Source: JANNSX01 sp031403155 (lineage in GTDB: Bacteria; Pseudomonadota; Alphaproteobacteria; Rhizobiales; Hyphomicrobiaceae). Taken from it: a stretch of 13,647 nt of DNA. The DNA is taken from the NCBI GenBank assembly GCA_031403155.1, contig JANNSX010000066.1, forward strand, positions 1 to 13,647. Direction: 5' to 3'. The position numbers and the translations under genes were made by a program. The notes under the pieces are model-generated. The model did no database searches and was not told where the DNA came from. It was given only the letters and a program-made list of their open reading frames with translations. Shown in pieces: positions 6,868-13,593 of this stretch. Position 1 is the stretch's first letter; the number at the start of each line of letters is the position of its first letter.

Positions 6868-7728
6868 ATGACGAAAGCAGCGCCCGGCTTGTTTCATATG
6901 CATCTCGTGTCGGATTCAACCGGCGAGACGCTGCGGGCCATTTCCAAGGCGGTGATCGTCCAATACGCCCAGGTTCGCGCCACCGAGCATGTGCATCCCC
7001 TCGTCCGCAACGAGCGTCAGCTCTCCCGCGTCGTTGCCGAAATCGAGGCGATGCCGGGGATCGTGCTCTACACCCTCGTCAACCGTGACCTCGGCAGGCT
7101 GCTCGAGCAGCGCTGTCAAGCCCTGACGGTGCCCTGCGTGCCCGTGCTCGACCCCATCATGAAGGTGTTCGAGAACTACCTGGGCGCGCCCCAAACCCCG
7201 ACGGTCGGCGGCCAGCACGTGCTCGATGCCGCCTACTTCAAGCGGATCGACGCGCTCAATTTCACCCTCGTCCACGATGACGGCCAACTCCCGGCCAATC
7301 TGGACGATGCCGACATCATCCTGCTCGGCATCTCGCGGACCTCGAAAACGCCGACCAGCATCTATCTCGCCAACCGCGGCTACAAGACAACGAACCTGCC
7401 GCTGGTGCCGGGCATCGCGCTTCCCACCCAATTCGACCGGCCGACCAAGGCCTTCATCGTCGGCCTTTCGGCGAACCCTGAGCGCATCGCGCAGATCAGG
7501 CGGAACCGCATTCTGAGCATGGGGGGCAGCGAGCTCGGCGACTATGTCGATCGCGATCGCATCGCCGAGGAGCTCAACCATTCCAAGAAGCTCTGCGCCG
7601 ACCATGGCTGGCCGATGATCGATGTCACCCGGCGCTCCATCGAGGAGACGGCAGCCGCCATCATTCAACTCTACGACCACCATCTCGAAGGCGACTCGGC
7701 CGCCGTAGTGGAGGATCAGAATGGCTGA
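6868..7728 (+). CDS. Pyruvate phosphate dikinase/PEP synthase regulatory protein (DUF299)
   Basis: DUF299 (UPF0085) proteins are bifunctional: they inactivate pyruvate,phosphate dikinase or PEP synthase by ADP-dependent threonine phosphorylation and reactivate it by phosphate-dependent dephosphorylation. The 286-residue protein has the family's N-terminus (LFHMHLVSDSTGETL, residues 8-22) and the P-loop-like motif GISRTSKT at 154-161. It also has NLPLVPGIALP and RRNRILSMGG towards the C-terminus. Length is normal. The ATG at 6868 is preceded by two DnaA-box-like 9-mers and no Shine-Dalgarno; the first base after the second box is one before the ATG. A second in-frame ATG at 6898 is also without a ribosome site and would cut the conserved N-terminus. 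It opens the operon and overlaps maf by 8 nt. Which dikinase it controls is not visible here. Confidence 0.93.
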   Translation: MTKAAPGLFHMHLVSDSTGETLRAISKAVIVQYAQVRATEHVHPLVRNERQLSRVVAEIEAMPGIVLYTLVNRDLGRLLEQRCQALTVPCVPVLDPIMKVFENYLGAPQTPTVGGQHVLDAAYFKRIDALNFTLVHDDGQLPANLDDADIILLGISRTSKTPTSIYLANRGYKTTNLPLVPGIALPTQFDRPTKAFIVGLSANPERIAQIRRNRILSMGGSELGDYVDRDRIAEELNHSKKLCADHGWPMIDVTRRSIEETAAAIIQLYDHHLEGDSAAVVEDQNG

Positions 7729-8335
7729 CCCGATCATCACGCAGCTCATCCTCGCTTCGACCAGTGGCATCCGTCGCAAGCTTCTCAGCGACGCTGGTTT
7801 AAGCTTTGGCGTCGCCGCACCCGATGTCGACGAGGCGGCCCTCAGGGCCGAGTTCGAAGCCGCCGGGATTTCGGAGCCCGCCGACATCGCACTGGCGCTG
7901 GCCGAGGCAAAGGCCAGGGAAGTCAGCGCCCGCTCGCCCGGCGCCCATGTCATCGGGGCCGATCAAGTATTGGCCCTGGGTGATGCCATTCTCACCAAAG
8001 CGGCAGACGCCCGCGATGCTCGCGCCAAGCTCGTGGTACTTCGCGGTGGCTGGCATACGTTGATCTCAGCGCTGGTGATCGTCCGCAATGGTGAGATCAC
8101 CTGGAAGCATGTGGAATACGCCGAGCTGCATGTGCGCGACTTCTCGGACGAGTGGTTGGAGCACTACCTGCGCACGGCTGGCGATGCCTTGACGCAATCC
8201 GTCGGCGCCTATCGGCTCGAGGAAATCGGCGTGCAGCTGTTCGACGAGACGACGGGCGACTATTTCGCCGTGCTCGGCCTACCGATGATCGCGCTGCTCA
8301 ACCGGCTGCGTACGATCGGGATGCTGATGGCATGA
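7721..8335 (+). CDS. maf: Maf family nucleoside triphosphate pyrophosphatase
   Basis: Maf proteins hydrolyse modified or canonical nucleoside triphosphates to the monophosphate plus pyrophosphate and act as house-cleaning enzymes; some affect division. The 204-residue product shows the N-terminal substrate motif LASTSGIRRKLL (residues 11-22), the helix motif ALAEAKAREV (59-68) and the catalytic-region motif VIGADQVLALGD (78-88). G-[AS]-D-Q-V resembles the YceF-type (m7GTP) branch more than the YhdE-type GADTVV branch, but this subdivision is inference. Late blocks SVGAYRLEEIGVQLF and DYFAVLGLPM match the family. The gene overlaps the DUF299 gene by 8 nt (ATGGCTGA) and shares ATGA with aroE. 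Confidence 0.93.
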   Translation: MADPIITQLILASTSGIRRKLLSDAGLSFGVAAPDVDEAALRAEFEAAGISEPADIALALAEAKAREVSARSPGAHVIGADQVLALGDAILTKAADARDARAKLVVLRGGWHTLISALVIVRNGEITWKHVEYAELHVRDFSDEWLEHYLRTAGDALTQSVGAYRLEEIGVQLFDETTGDYFAVLGLPMIALLNRLRTIGMLMA

Positions 8336-9171
8336 GCGCCGCACCGAAAGCCTTCGTGATCGGCTGGCCGATCAGCCATTCGCGCTCGCCGCTGATCCAT
8401 GGGCATTGGCTGAAGACCTATGGGATTGCAGGCAACTACGAGAAGATCGCGGTCAAGCCGGAGGATTTGCCGGCGTTTCTGGCGAGCTTGGCCGAGCGCG
8501 GTTTCGCTGGCGGCAATGTCACTGTGCCCCACAAAGAGCAGGCACTGGAGATTGCGGCGCAAGCTACTTCGACCGCCCGGACGATCGGAGCGGCAAACAC
8601 GCTCTGGCTTGAAGGCGGCCGACTCCACGCCGACAATACCGATGCCTATGGGTTCATGACGCATCTGGGTGTCTCTGCGCCGGATTGGACGAAGCAGGAT
8701 GGCACGGTCGTGCTTTTGGGTGCCGGCGGGGCTGCGCGCGCGATCGTGTATGGATTTCTCCAGGCGGGCGTCGAGCGAATCGTCCTCATCAACCGTTCAC
8801 GCGATCGGGCTGAGGCGCTTGCCCGGCATTTCGGCAAACGGGTCATAGTCCGTGACTGGTCCGAACGTGAGGAGGCCCTGGGCGATGCCAGTGTCCTGAT
8901 CAACACGACCGCGCTCGGCATGAAGGGCCAGCCACCGTTGGACATCGATCTCACAAATCTGCGCGCGGGTTCGACGGTCGCCGACATCGTCTACGTGCCG
9001 CTCGAGACTCCCCTCCTCGCCGCAGCCCGCCGTCTCGGTCACACCACAGTCGACGGCCTCGGCATGTTGCTGCATCAGGCGGTTCCGGGCTTCGAACGCT
9101 GGTTCGGCGTGCGCCCCGAGGTGACGCCCGCGCTCCGCGATCTCATTGTCCGCGACATCGAGGGGGCCTGA
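8332..9171 (+). CDS. aroE: Shikimate dehydrogenase (NADP+) AroE
   Basis: AroE reduces 3-dehydroshikimate to shikimate in the chorismate pathway. From the ATG at 8332 the protein has 279 residues, the usual size. The frame stays open upstream to 8152 inside maf, but the homologous N-terminus begins at AFVIGWPISHSRSP (residues 7-20), so the ATG overlapping the maf stop (ATGA) is the right start. Visible functional residues are the shikimate-binding Ser pair in SHSRSP, the catalytic Lys68 in NVTVPHKE, Asn89 in GAANT, and Asp104 in DNTDAYGF. The NADP-binding loop GAGGAARA lies at 130-137 and the C-terminal block GLGMLLHQAVPGFERWFG is intact. It ends with TGATG, sharing one base with coaE. Confidence 0.96.
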   Translation: MSAAPKAFVIGWPISHSRSPLIHGHWLKTYGIAGNYEKIAVKPEDLPAFLASLAERGFAGGNVTVPHKEQALEIAAQATSTARTIGAANTLWLEGGRLHADNTDAYGFMTHLGVSAPDWTKQDGTVVLLGAGGAARAIVYGFLQAGVERIVLINRSRDRAEALARHFGKRVIVRDWSEREEALGDASVLINTTALGMKGQPPLDIDLTNLRAGSTVADIVYVPLETPLLAAARRLGHTTVDGLGMLLHQAVPGFERWFGVRPEVTPALRDLIVRDIEGA

Positions 9172-9785
9172 TGCTCATCATCGGTCTCTCCGGCTCCATC
9201 GGCATGGGCAAGAGCGCAGCGGCTGGCTTTTTCCGCGCGAGAGGTATTCCGGTTTTCGATTCCGATGCCGAGGTGCATCGCCTCTACACGGCCGAGGCCG
9301 TGCCGCTCGTCGAGGCGGCGTTTCCCGGCGCTACGCACGATGGCGCCGTCGATCGTGCGCTTCTCTCAAAATCTCTCATGGCTGACCCGTCGGGCTTCAA
9401 GCGGCTCGAAGCCATCGTTCATCCGCTGGTTCGCGCCGGACAGCGGCGGTTCATCGAACTCGCGGCGGGTCGCGGCGAGGCACTCGCCGTTCTCGAAATC
9501 CCCCTCCTCTTCGAGACAGGCGGAGAGAAGCTCGTCGACGTTACCGTGGTCGTCAGTGCCCCGGCCGATGTCCAGCGGCAGCGTGTACTCGCCCGGCCTG
9601 GCATGACGCCGGATAAGCTCGACGCCATCCTCGCTCGCCAGGTGCCCGATGCGGAAAAGCGCCGACGCGCCGATTTTGTCGTGGATACCGGCGGCACGCT
9701 GGATGAAACGGAGCGGCAAATCACATCTATTGTCGTGGCGCTTAGGGGACGACAGGGCGAAGCCTACAGGCTCATTTGGCTCTAA
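9171..9785 (+). CDS. coaE: Dephospho-CoA kinase CoaE
   Basis: CoaE catalyses the last step of coenzyme A synthesis, the ATP-dependent 3'-phosphorylation of dephospho-CoA. The 204-residue protein has the Walker A loop GSIGMGKS at residues 8-15, the substrate-site DSDAEVHRLY at 30-39, LEAIVHPLVR, and IPLLFETGGEKLVDVTVVV. It also has the late motif ARQVPDAEKRRRADFVVDTGG. Walker A is followed by Ala-Ala instead of the more usual Thr-Thr/Val; the essential GKS is intact. The start codon overlaps the aroE stop by one base, so translation is probably coupled. Length is normal. Confidence 0.95.
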   Translation: MLIIGLSGSIGMGKSAAAGFFRARGIPVFDSDAEVHRLYTAEAVPLVEAAFPGATHDGAVDRALLSKSLMADPSGFKRLEAIVHPLVRAGQRRFIELAAGRGEALAVLEIPLLFETGGEKLVDVTVVVSAPADVQRQRVLARPGMTPDKLDAILARQVPDAEKRRRADFVVDTGGTLDETERQITSIVVALRGRQGEAYRLIWL

Positions 9786-9800
9786 CGAATTCGGGGGACC

Positions 9801-10502
9801 ATGCTGCGCGAGATCGTGCTCGACACCGAAACCACCGGTCTCGATCCCAACTCCGGCCACCGGCTGATCGAGCTCGGCTGTGTCGAGCTGATCAATCGGT
9901 TCCCGAGCGGCCAGACGTTCCACCACTACCTCGATCCCGAGCGTGACGTGCCAGCGGACGCCGAGCGCGTGCACGGCATTTCGACGGCGATGCTCAAAGG
10001 CAAACCGCTCTTCAAGGCCATCGCCGACGACTTCATCGCCTTCATCGGGGAAGCGACGCTCATCATTCACAATGCGAGCTTCGATGTCGGCTTTCTCAAC
10101 GCCGAGCTGACGAAGGTCGGCAAGCTTCCCATCACCTTCGACCGGGTCGTCGACACGCTCGCGCTGGCGCGCCGCAAGCATCCAGGCGCCCAAAACAGCC
10201 TCGACGCGCTCTGCAAGCGCTACCAGATCGACAATTCGAGCCGGAAGAAGCACGGCGCATTGCTTGATTCCGAGCTACTGGCTGAAATCTATCTGGAGCT
10301 CATCGGCGGCCATCAGGCCAAGCTCGATCTAAGCCGCGAGGCACGCGCCACGACCCTCAACGGCCCAAAGCGCGTCAAGGTTTCGCCGCGCCCGGTGCCG
10401 CTGAAATCAAGGCTGACCGCCGAGGAGCGCGCCGCGCACGCCGAGTTCGTGGCCAAGCTCAAGGAGCCGATCTGGGCGAAGTATGATGTGGGGGAGGATT
10501 GA
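9801..10502 (+). CDS. dnaQ: DNA polymerase III epsilon subunit (3'-5' exonuclease)
   Basis: The epsilon subunit is the proofreading exonuclease of the replicative polymerase core. The 233-residue protein shows the DEDDh active site: Exo I LDTETTG with Asp8 and Glu10, Exo II HNASFDVGFLN with Asp95, and Exo III HGALLDSELL with His151 and Asp156. The C-terminal part (about 175-233) is basic then acidic. It ends WAKYDVGED, consistent with a tail that would contact the alpha subunit. A strong GGGGGA precedes the ATG. It follows coaE by 15 nt and is the last gene of the operon. Its position beside the candidate origin with coaE and aroE is the common alphaproteobacterial arrangement. Confidence 0.95.
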   Translation: MLREIVLDTETTGLDPNSGHRLIELGCVELINRFPSGQTFHHYLDPERDVPADAERVHGISTAMLKGKPLFKAIADDFIAFIGEATLIIHNASFDVGFLNAELTKVGKLPITFDRVVDTLALARRKHPGAQNSLDALCKRYQIDNSSRKKHGALLDSELLAEIYLELIGGHQAKLDLSREARATTLNGPKRVKVSPRPVPLKSRLTAEERAAHAEFVAKLKEPIWAKYDVGED

Positions 10503-10520
10503 GCCGCCTTGCGGACTCAA
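10499..10520. terminator. Bidirectional hairpin between convergent genes
   Basis: TTGAGCCGC (10499-10507) and GCGGACTCAA (10511-10520) pair over 9 bp with one bulged A around a CTT loop. It lies exactly at the junction of dnaQ and the convergent gene, and both stop codons (10500-10502; 10519-10517 on minus) are in its stem. No U-tract follows on either strand, so termination efficiency is uncertain. Confidence 0.4.
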
Positions 10521-11017
10521 TCCAGGCAGAAGCCGAACAGGTCGCGCACGCTGCATTTCCGCACAATGACCGCCTTGTCTTTGTAGTAGGCGGTGTAAGG
10601 CCGCTTGCGGGTGACGCGATGCTTGGCCGGCGCCTCGAGCACGCGGATTTCCACGTCCTCGGTGACCGGGCCTTCGAACTGGGTCGTCGGCTTGTCGGTG
10701 GCGACCACCAGATACTTGCCGTTGTGATAGTCGTACTCGCCCGGCCGGCGCTTCACGATGATCTCGGGTGGCGTCACGATGATCGTCTTCGTGTGGTAGC
10801 CGTATTGGGCTCGCTCGGTCTCGATCTCGTAGCGCAGATACCGGCCTTTCACATAGCGGTCCTTGTAGACCAAGCCATTGCGACGGCAGGGATTATGGTC
10901 GCAGTGCCGATCGCGCGACACTTCGTCGTTGGCGAGTTCGAGAAAGCCGGCGGAAGTGGCGGCGGGAGTGAGTCCGAGGACCGCCACAACGGCCAACGCG
11001 TGCCACAGAATCCGCAT
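10517..11017 (-). CDS. Secreted hypothetical protein with four cysteines
   Basis: I do not recognise the family. From the ATG at 11017 the product has 166 residues. The frame extends upstream to an ATG at 11068, but the internal start is better: it has GAGGAGA a few bases before it and begins a typical signal peptide (MRILWHALAVVAVLGLTPAATSAG, cleavage probably after Ala23). The mature part is rich in Tyr, Lys and Arg and holds four Cys at 39, 44, 155 and 164. One near pair is in the motif CDHNPC and the other is close to the C-terminus (KCSVRDLFGFC), suggesting disulfides in the periplasm. A basic strand-like stretch, TIIVTPPEIIVKRRPGEY, lies in the middle. It is convergent with dnaQ and divergent from lemA. 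Secretion is likely; function is unknown. Confidence 0.75.
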   Translation of the reverse strand: MRILWHALAVVAVLGLTPAATSAGFLELANDEVSRDRHCDHNPCRRNGLVYKDRYVKGRYLRYEIETERAQYGYHTKTIIVTPPEIIVKRRPGEYDYHNGKYLVVATDKPTTQFEGPVTEDVEIRVLEAPAKHRVTRKRPYTAYYKDKAVIVRKCSVRDLFGFCLD

Positions 11018-11064
11018 GTCGCTTCTCCTCGCCAAACGGCAAGCCCAAATGTAGCTCCGAATCG

Positions 11065-11093
11065 ACATTAATTTCTTACCGCCCCGTCAGCAA
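11065..11093 (-). promoter_or_regulatory. Possible sigma-70-type promoter for the secreted protein gene
   Basis: On the minus strand TTGCTG (11093-11088) and TAATGT (11070-11065) are separated by exactly 17 nt. Transcription would start about 40 nt before the preferred ATG at 11017. The hexamers match consensus only in part; it is a prediction from sequence alone. Confidence 0.35.
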
Positions 11094-11200
11094 TTGCCTC
11101 CCCGTGCGGTTCGCAGGCGACTGTTGCACGCTTGCGTCTGTCGATCAGGCGCAATACATCCCTCGTCAGAGCATTCCCCCGCCTCCCGAGGAGATTTCGC

Positions 11201-11902
11201 ATGCTTGCCTGCCTGTCCCGCCCGCTGCGCGCCGTGTTTTTGGCTTTGCGCACTTTCTTGCGACCAACCGGCAGCCACTTGGCCGGAAAGTGCACTAGCA
11301 CGGCCGCGCTGTCTCTCGTCGTTCTGAGCCTCGCCGGCTGCGGCATCAACAACATCCCGACCTTCGAGGAGCAGGCCAAGGCTGCCTGGGCGGAGGTGCT
11401 GAACCAGTACAAGCGCCGCGCCGACCTGGTGCCGAACCTGGTTGAGACCGTCAAAGGCTATGCCCAGCAAGAGGAGAAGGTGCTGAAGGAGGTCGTCGAG
11501 GCGCGCGCCAAGGCGACGCAGACCCAGCTCCCGGCCGACATCGTCAATAATCCGGAAGCGATGAAGCAGTTCCTCGACAACCAGGGCCAGCTCGGCAGCG
11601 CGCTCTCGCGGCTGCTCGTCATCACCGAGAACTATCCCGAGCTGAAGTCGAATCAGAACTTCCTGCAGCTGCAGAGCCAGCTCGAAGGTGTCGAGAACCG
11701 GGTCGCCATCGCCCGGCGCGACTACATCGAGAGCGTCCGTGTCTTCAACACCGAGATCAAGACGATCCCCGGCCGCTGGTGGCGCTCCTTCATGTATCCG
11801 GAAGCCAAGGAGATGGCCTCGTTCGACATTCCGGAGGCCGATCAGCAGGCGCCGAAGGTGGATTTTGGCACGGGCGGCACCACGGGAACGACGACCCCGT
11901 AG
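11201..11902 (+). CDS. lemA: LemA family lipoprotein
   Basis: LemA proteins are membrane-anchored helical-bundle proteins of unsettled function. From the ATG at 11201 (GAGGAGA upstream; an in-frame start at 11132 lacks one) the protein has 233 residues. After a lipobox LSLAGC with Cys47 comes the family signature NNIPTFEEQAKAAWAEVLNQYKRRADLVPNLVETVKGYA, followed by long helices with many Gln/Glu (coiled-coil-like). The C-terminal block is RRDYIESVRVFNTEIKTIPGRWW and ends in a Gly/Thr-rich tail. The signal peptide is unusually long because residues 17-31 are encoded by a palindromic element (11250-11293). This interrupts the hydrophobic run AVFLAL before TSTAALSLVVLSLAGC. A TTG at 11279 inside that element could give a short, normal lipoprotein signal instead, but it has no Shine-Dalgarno. 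The gene leads the lemA-TPM-TPM cluster. Confidence 0.93.
   Translation: MLACLSRPLRAVFLALRTFLRPTGSHLAGKCTSTAALSLVVLSLAGCGINNIPTFEEQAKAAWAEVLNQYKRRADLVPNLVETVKGYAQQEEKVLKEVVEARAKATQTQLPADIVNNPEAMKQFLDNQGQLGSALSRLLVITENYPELKSNQNFLQLQSQLEGVENRVAIARRDYIESVRVFNTEIKTIPGRWWRSFMYPEAKEMASFDIPEADQQAPKVDFGTGGTTGTTTP
11250..11293 (+). repeat. Palindromic element within the lemA signal-peptide region
   Basis: Outer arms GCACTTTC (11250-11257) and GAAAGTGC (11286-11293) enclose inner arms CCAA (11264-11267) and TTGG (11279-11282) around the 11-nt loop CCGGCAGCCAC. The loop pattern CCG-N4-(C)CAC recurs in the elements at 11909-11955 (reverse strand), 12879-12921 and 13604-13646. The element is in frame and encodes residues 17-31 of LemA (RTFLRPTGSHLAGKC). 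Confidence 0.7.
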
Positions 11903-11908
11903 GCATGA

Positions 11909-11955
11909 GAGCACGTTCAGGCGAAGTGGACACCGGTTCGCCGTAGAATGTGCTC
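11909..11955 (-). repeat. Palindromic element downstream of lemA, unit 1
   Basis: Outer arms GAGCACGTTC (11909-11918) and GAATGTGCTC (11946-11955) pair with one mismatch. Inner arms GGCGAA (11920-11925) and TTCGCC (11937-11942) are perfect. The 11-nt loop reads CCGGTGTCCAC on the minus strand, matching the loop of the element inside lemA (CCGGCAGCCAC) at 8 of 11 positions. It begins 7 nt after the lemA stop and resembles dispersed repeats of Rhizobiales genomes. Confidence 0.75.
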
Positions 11956-11967
11956 AAAACAAAAAAA

Positions 11968-12010
11968 CTAGAGCGGGTTCTTGATTCCGCTCAGGCTGAA
12001 CCCGCTCTAG
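11968..12010. repeat. Palindromic element downstream of lemA, unit 2
   Basis: CTAGAGCGGGTTC (11968-11980) and GAACCCGCTCTAG (11998-12010) are a perfect 13-bp inverted repeat over a 17-nt loop. An alternative inner pairing of GAGCGG (11971-11976) with CCGCTC (11987-11992) is possible. It follows unit 1 after an A-rich spacer and ends 17 nt before the preferred start of the next gene, so it lies in that gene's leader. Confidence 0.8.
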
Positions 12011-12027
12011 TCTTGGGAGCCCTCGGG

Positions 12028-12864
12028 GTGACCAGAGCCCGTTTCACGGGGCCGCCGACGCAGAGCCGTCTTGCCTTCGCGGGCATGGCGCTCCTCGCAC
12101 TCGCGGTTTTTGCATTGGCCGCGGTGGCCGCGCCGACGTTTCCGGCGTTGACCGGGCGCGTCGTCGACAACGCCAATCTGATGACGGCGACCGAGGAATG
12201 GGAGCTGACGCAAAGGCTCGAGGCGCTTGAGGGCAAGTCGACCGATCAGCTCGTCGTCGTGACGCTGCCATCGCTGCAGGGCTATGAGATCGAGGAGTTC
12301 GGCTATCAGCTCGGACGCCACTGGGGGATTGGTCAAAAGGGCAAGGACAACGGCGTTCTCCTGATCGTAGTGCCCAGCGAGCGCAAGGTCCGGATCGAGG
12401 TCGGGAAACGGCTCGAGCCGATCCTGACTGACGGGCTTTCCAAGCTCATCATCGAAAACACCATTCTGCCGCGCTTCCGGCGGGGCGAGTTCGGCCAAGG
12501 CATCCTGGCGGGCGCCAAAGACATCGAGGACGCGCTGCTGGGCGATGCGGCCGAGGTCGAGCAGCGGGCCGTTGGTGGTCTTCGCGAGGATGGCATCGAC
12601 TGGGTCGCCGTCATCTTCATTCTGCTCTGGCTCGCCATCTTCGCTTACATCATCTGGCGCGCGCACAAGGCAGCGATGGATGCGCCGCGCACCGGGCCGG
12701 GGGCCGACCTCCGCCGGCGGCGTCGGCGCAGCTGGGACTGGGTGATCGTCCCGGGCGGCTCCGGCGGATCGGGCCATTGGGGCGGCGGCTCCGGAGGCGG
12801 TGGCGGCTGGTCGGGTGGTGGTGGCGGCGGGTTCGGAGGCGGTGGCGCCTCGGGCGGCTGGTAG
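12028..12864 (+). CDS. TPM-domain membrane protein with Gly-rich tail (YgcG-like)
   Basis: TPM-domain proteins are envelope proteins with a fold like the plant thylakoid phosphatase TLP18.3; their bacterial role is unknown. I chose the GTG at 12028 (278 residues), with GGGAG 8 nt upstream. An in-frame GTG at 11950 starts inside a repeat, and an ATG at 12085 has no ribosome site. Residues 16-36 form a signal peptide or anchor. The TPM domain spans about 40-170: ALTGRVVDNANLM, STDQLVVVTLPSLQGYEIEEFGYQLGRHWGIG, KDNGVLLIVVPSERKVRIEVGKRLE, and ILPRFRRGEFGQGI. A membrane segment lies at 193-210, then a basic patch (DLRRRRRRSW). A low-complexity Gly/Ser/Trp tail (243-278) ends GASGGW. This layout is the usual YgcG architecture. 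It follows lemA, with two palindromic units between. Confidence 0.9.
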   Translation: MTRARFTGPPTQSRLAFAGMALLALAVFALAAVAAPTFPALTGRVVDNANLMTATEEWELTQRLEALEGKSTDQLVVVTLPSLQGYEIEEFGYQLGRHWGIGQKGKDNGVLLIVVPSERKVRIEVGKRLEPILTDGLSKLIIENTILPRFRRGEFGQGILAGAKDIEDALLGDAAEVEQRAVGGLREDGIDWVAVIFILLWLAIFAYIIWRAHKAAMDAPRTGPGADLRRRRRRSWDWVIVPGGSGGSGHWGGGSGGGGGWSGGGGGGFGGGGASGGW

Positions 12865-12868
12865 CGCT

Positions 12869-12922
12869 TTGGTTTGTCGTGCTTCTTGTCGGAAAACCGC
12901 TTCGCACTTTTCCGGAAGCACT
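12869..12922. repeat. 54-bp repeat, copy 1 (between the two TPM genes)
   Basis: This 54-nt unit matches 13594-13647 at 53 of 54 positions (G at 12888, T at 13613). It contains a two-level palindrome: GTGCTTC (12879-12885) with GAAGCAC (12915-12921), and CGGAAAA (12890-12896) with TTTTCCG (12908-12914). The loop is 11 nt, CCGCTTCGCAC. It starts 5 nt after the stop of the first TPM gene and fills most of the gap before the second. Confidence 0.9.
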
Positions 12923-12938
12923 CTTAGGGAGAGGCTCG

Positions 12939-13550
12939 ATGCTTTCGCTCGAGGAACAGGATCGCGTCGCCAAGGCCATCGCCGAGGCCGAGCGCAAGAC
13001 CAGTGGCGAAATCGTCGCCGTGGTCGCGCTCGAGAGCGACACCTATGCCTATGTGCCGCTGTTGTGGGCCGGCGCCATCGCCATGATCGTTCCGTGGCCG
13101 CTGATCTTCTTGACCTGGCTGCCGATGCAGCTCGTGTTTGCAATCCAGCTCGCGGTGTTCCTGGCCGTCGCGCTCGCCACCTGGACGCGGCCGCTGCGCT
13201 ATGCGCTGGTGCCAAAGTCAGTGAAACATGCGCGTGCCCATCGCCGCGCCGTCGAGCAGTTCCTGGCGCAGAACCTCCACACGACATCGGGCCGCACCGG
13301 CGTGCTGATTTTCGTCTCGGCCGCCGAGCGCTATGCCGAGGTCATCGCCGACATCGAGATCTACGAAAAGGTCGCCAAGGAGCGCTGGCAGGGCATCGTC
13401 GACCGGTTGATCGCCGCGATGCGCGAGGAACGTCCGGCGGATGGTTTCATCGAGGCCGTCACCGAAGCCGGCGAGCTCCTGTCAGCCCACTTCCCCCCGG
13501 GCTCCGCCGATCCCGACGAGCTGCCGAACCATTTGATCGTGCTGGATTAG
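12939..13550 (+). CDS. Second TPM-domain membrane protein with inserted TM hairpin
   Basis: From the ATG at 12939 (GGGAGAGG just upstream) the protein has 203 residues. The frame is open back to 12777, but that part overlaps the Gly-rich tail of the previous gene and the 54-bp repeat and is rejected. The N-terminal piece EEQDRVAKAIAEAERKTSGEIVAVVA (5-30) is the first helix and strand of a TPM fold. Two hydrophobic segments follow (about 41-60 and 62-81). The fold then resumes with TSGRTGVLIFVSAAERYAEVIADIEI (116-141) and ERWQGIVDRLIAAMREERPADGFIEAVTEAGELL. The membrane hairpin is thus inserted between core strands, as in the short TPM-family membrane proteins that accompany LemA. It has no signal peptide. 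The terminal PNHLIVLD is also typical. Role unknown; probably acts with LemA and the first TPM protein. Confidence 0.88.
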   Translation: MLSLEEQDRVAKAIAEAERKTSGEIVAVVALESDTYAYVPLLWAGAIAMIVPWPLIFLTWLPMQLVFAIQLAVFLAVALATWTRPLRYALVPKSVKHARAHRRAVEQFLAQNLHTTSGRTGVLIFVSAAERYAEVIADIEIYEKVAKERWQGIVDRLIAAMREERPADGFIEAVTEAGELLSAHFPPGSADPDELPNHLIVLD

Positions 13551-13593
13551 GGTGTTTCCGCTTTTCGTTGAATCACTTCAACACGCTAATTCC

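Noticed and set aside
6916..7953. 345-codon minus-strand frame across the DUF299 and maf genes
   Set aside because: It crosses two overlapping real genes on the other strand and shows no family motif.
8152..8331. N-terminal extension of aroE into maf
   Set aside because: The conserved AroE N-terminus begins after the ATG at 8332, which overlaps the maf stop in the usual coupled arrangement.
11950..12027. Upstream GTG start for the first TPM protein
   Set aside because: It lies in the palindromic repeat, has no ribosome site, and would put about 26 repeat-derived residues before the signal peptide.
12745..12861. Gly-rich GGC/GGT repeats as a separate DNA repeat
   Set aside because: They encode the normal Gly-rich tail of the YgcG-like TPM protein and need no other explanation.
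12777..12938. Upstream extension of the second TPM protein
   Set aside because: It is out-of-frame reading of the Gly-rich tail and the 54-bp repeat; the ATG at 12939 has a good ribosome site.
12007..13287. 426-codon minus-strand frame opposite both TPM genes
   Set aside because: Composition is Arg/Ala/Pro-rich, it spans two genes and a repeat, and nothing in it resembles a known protein.
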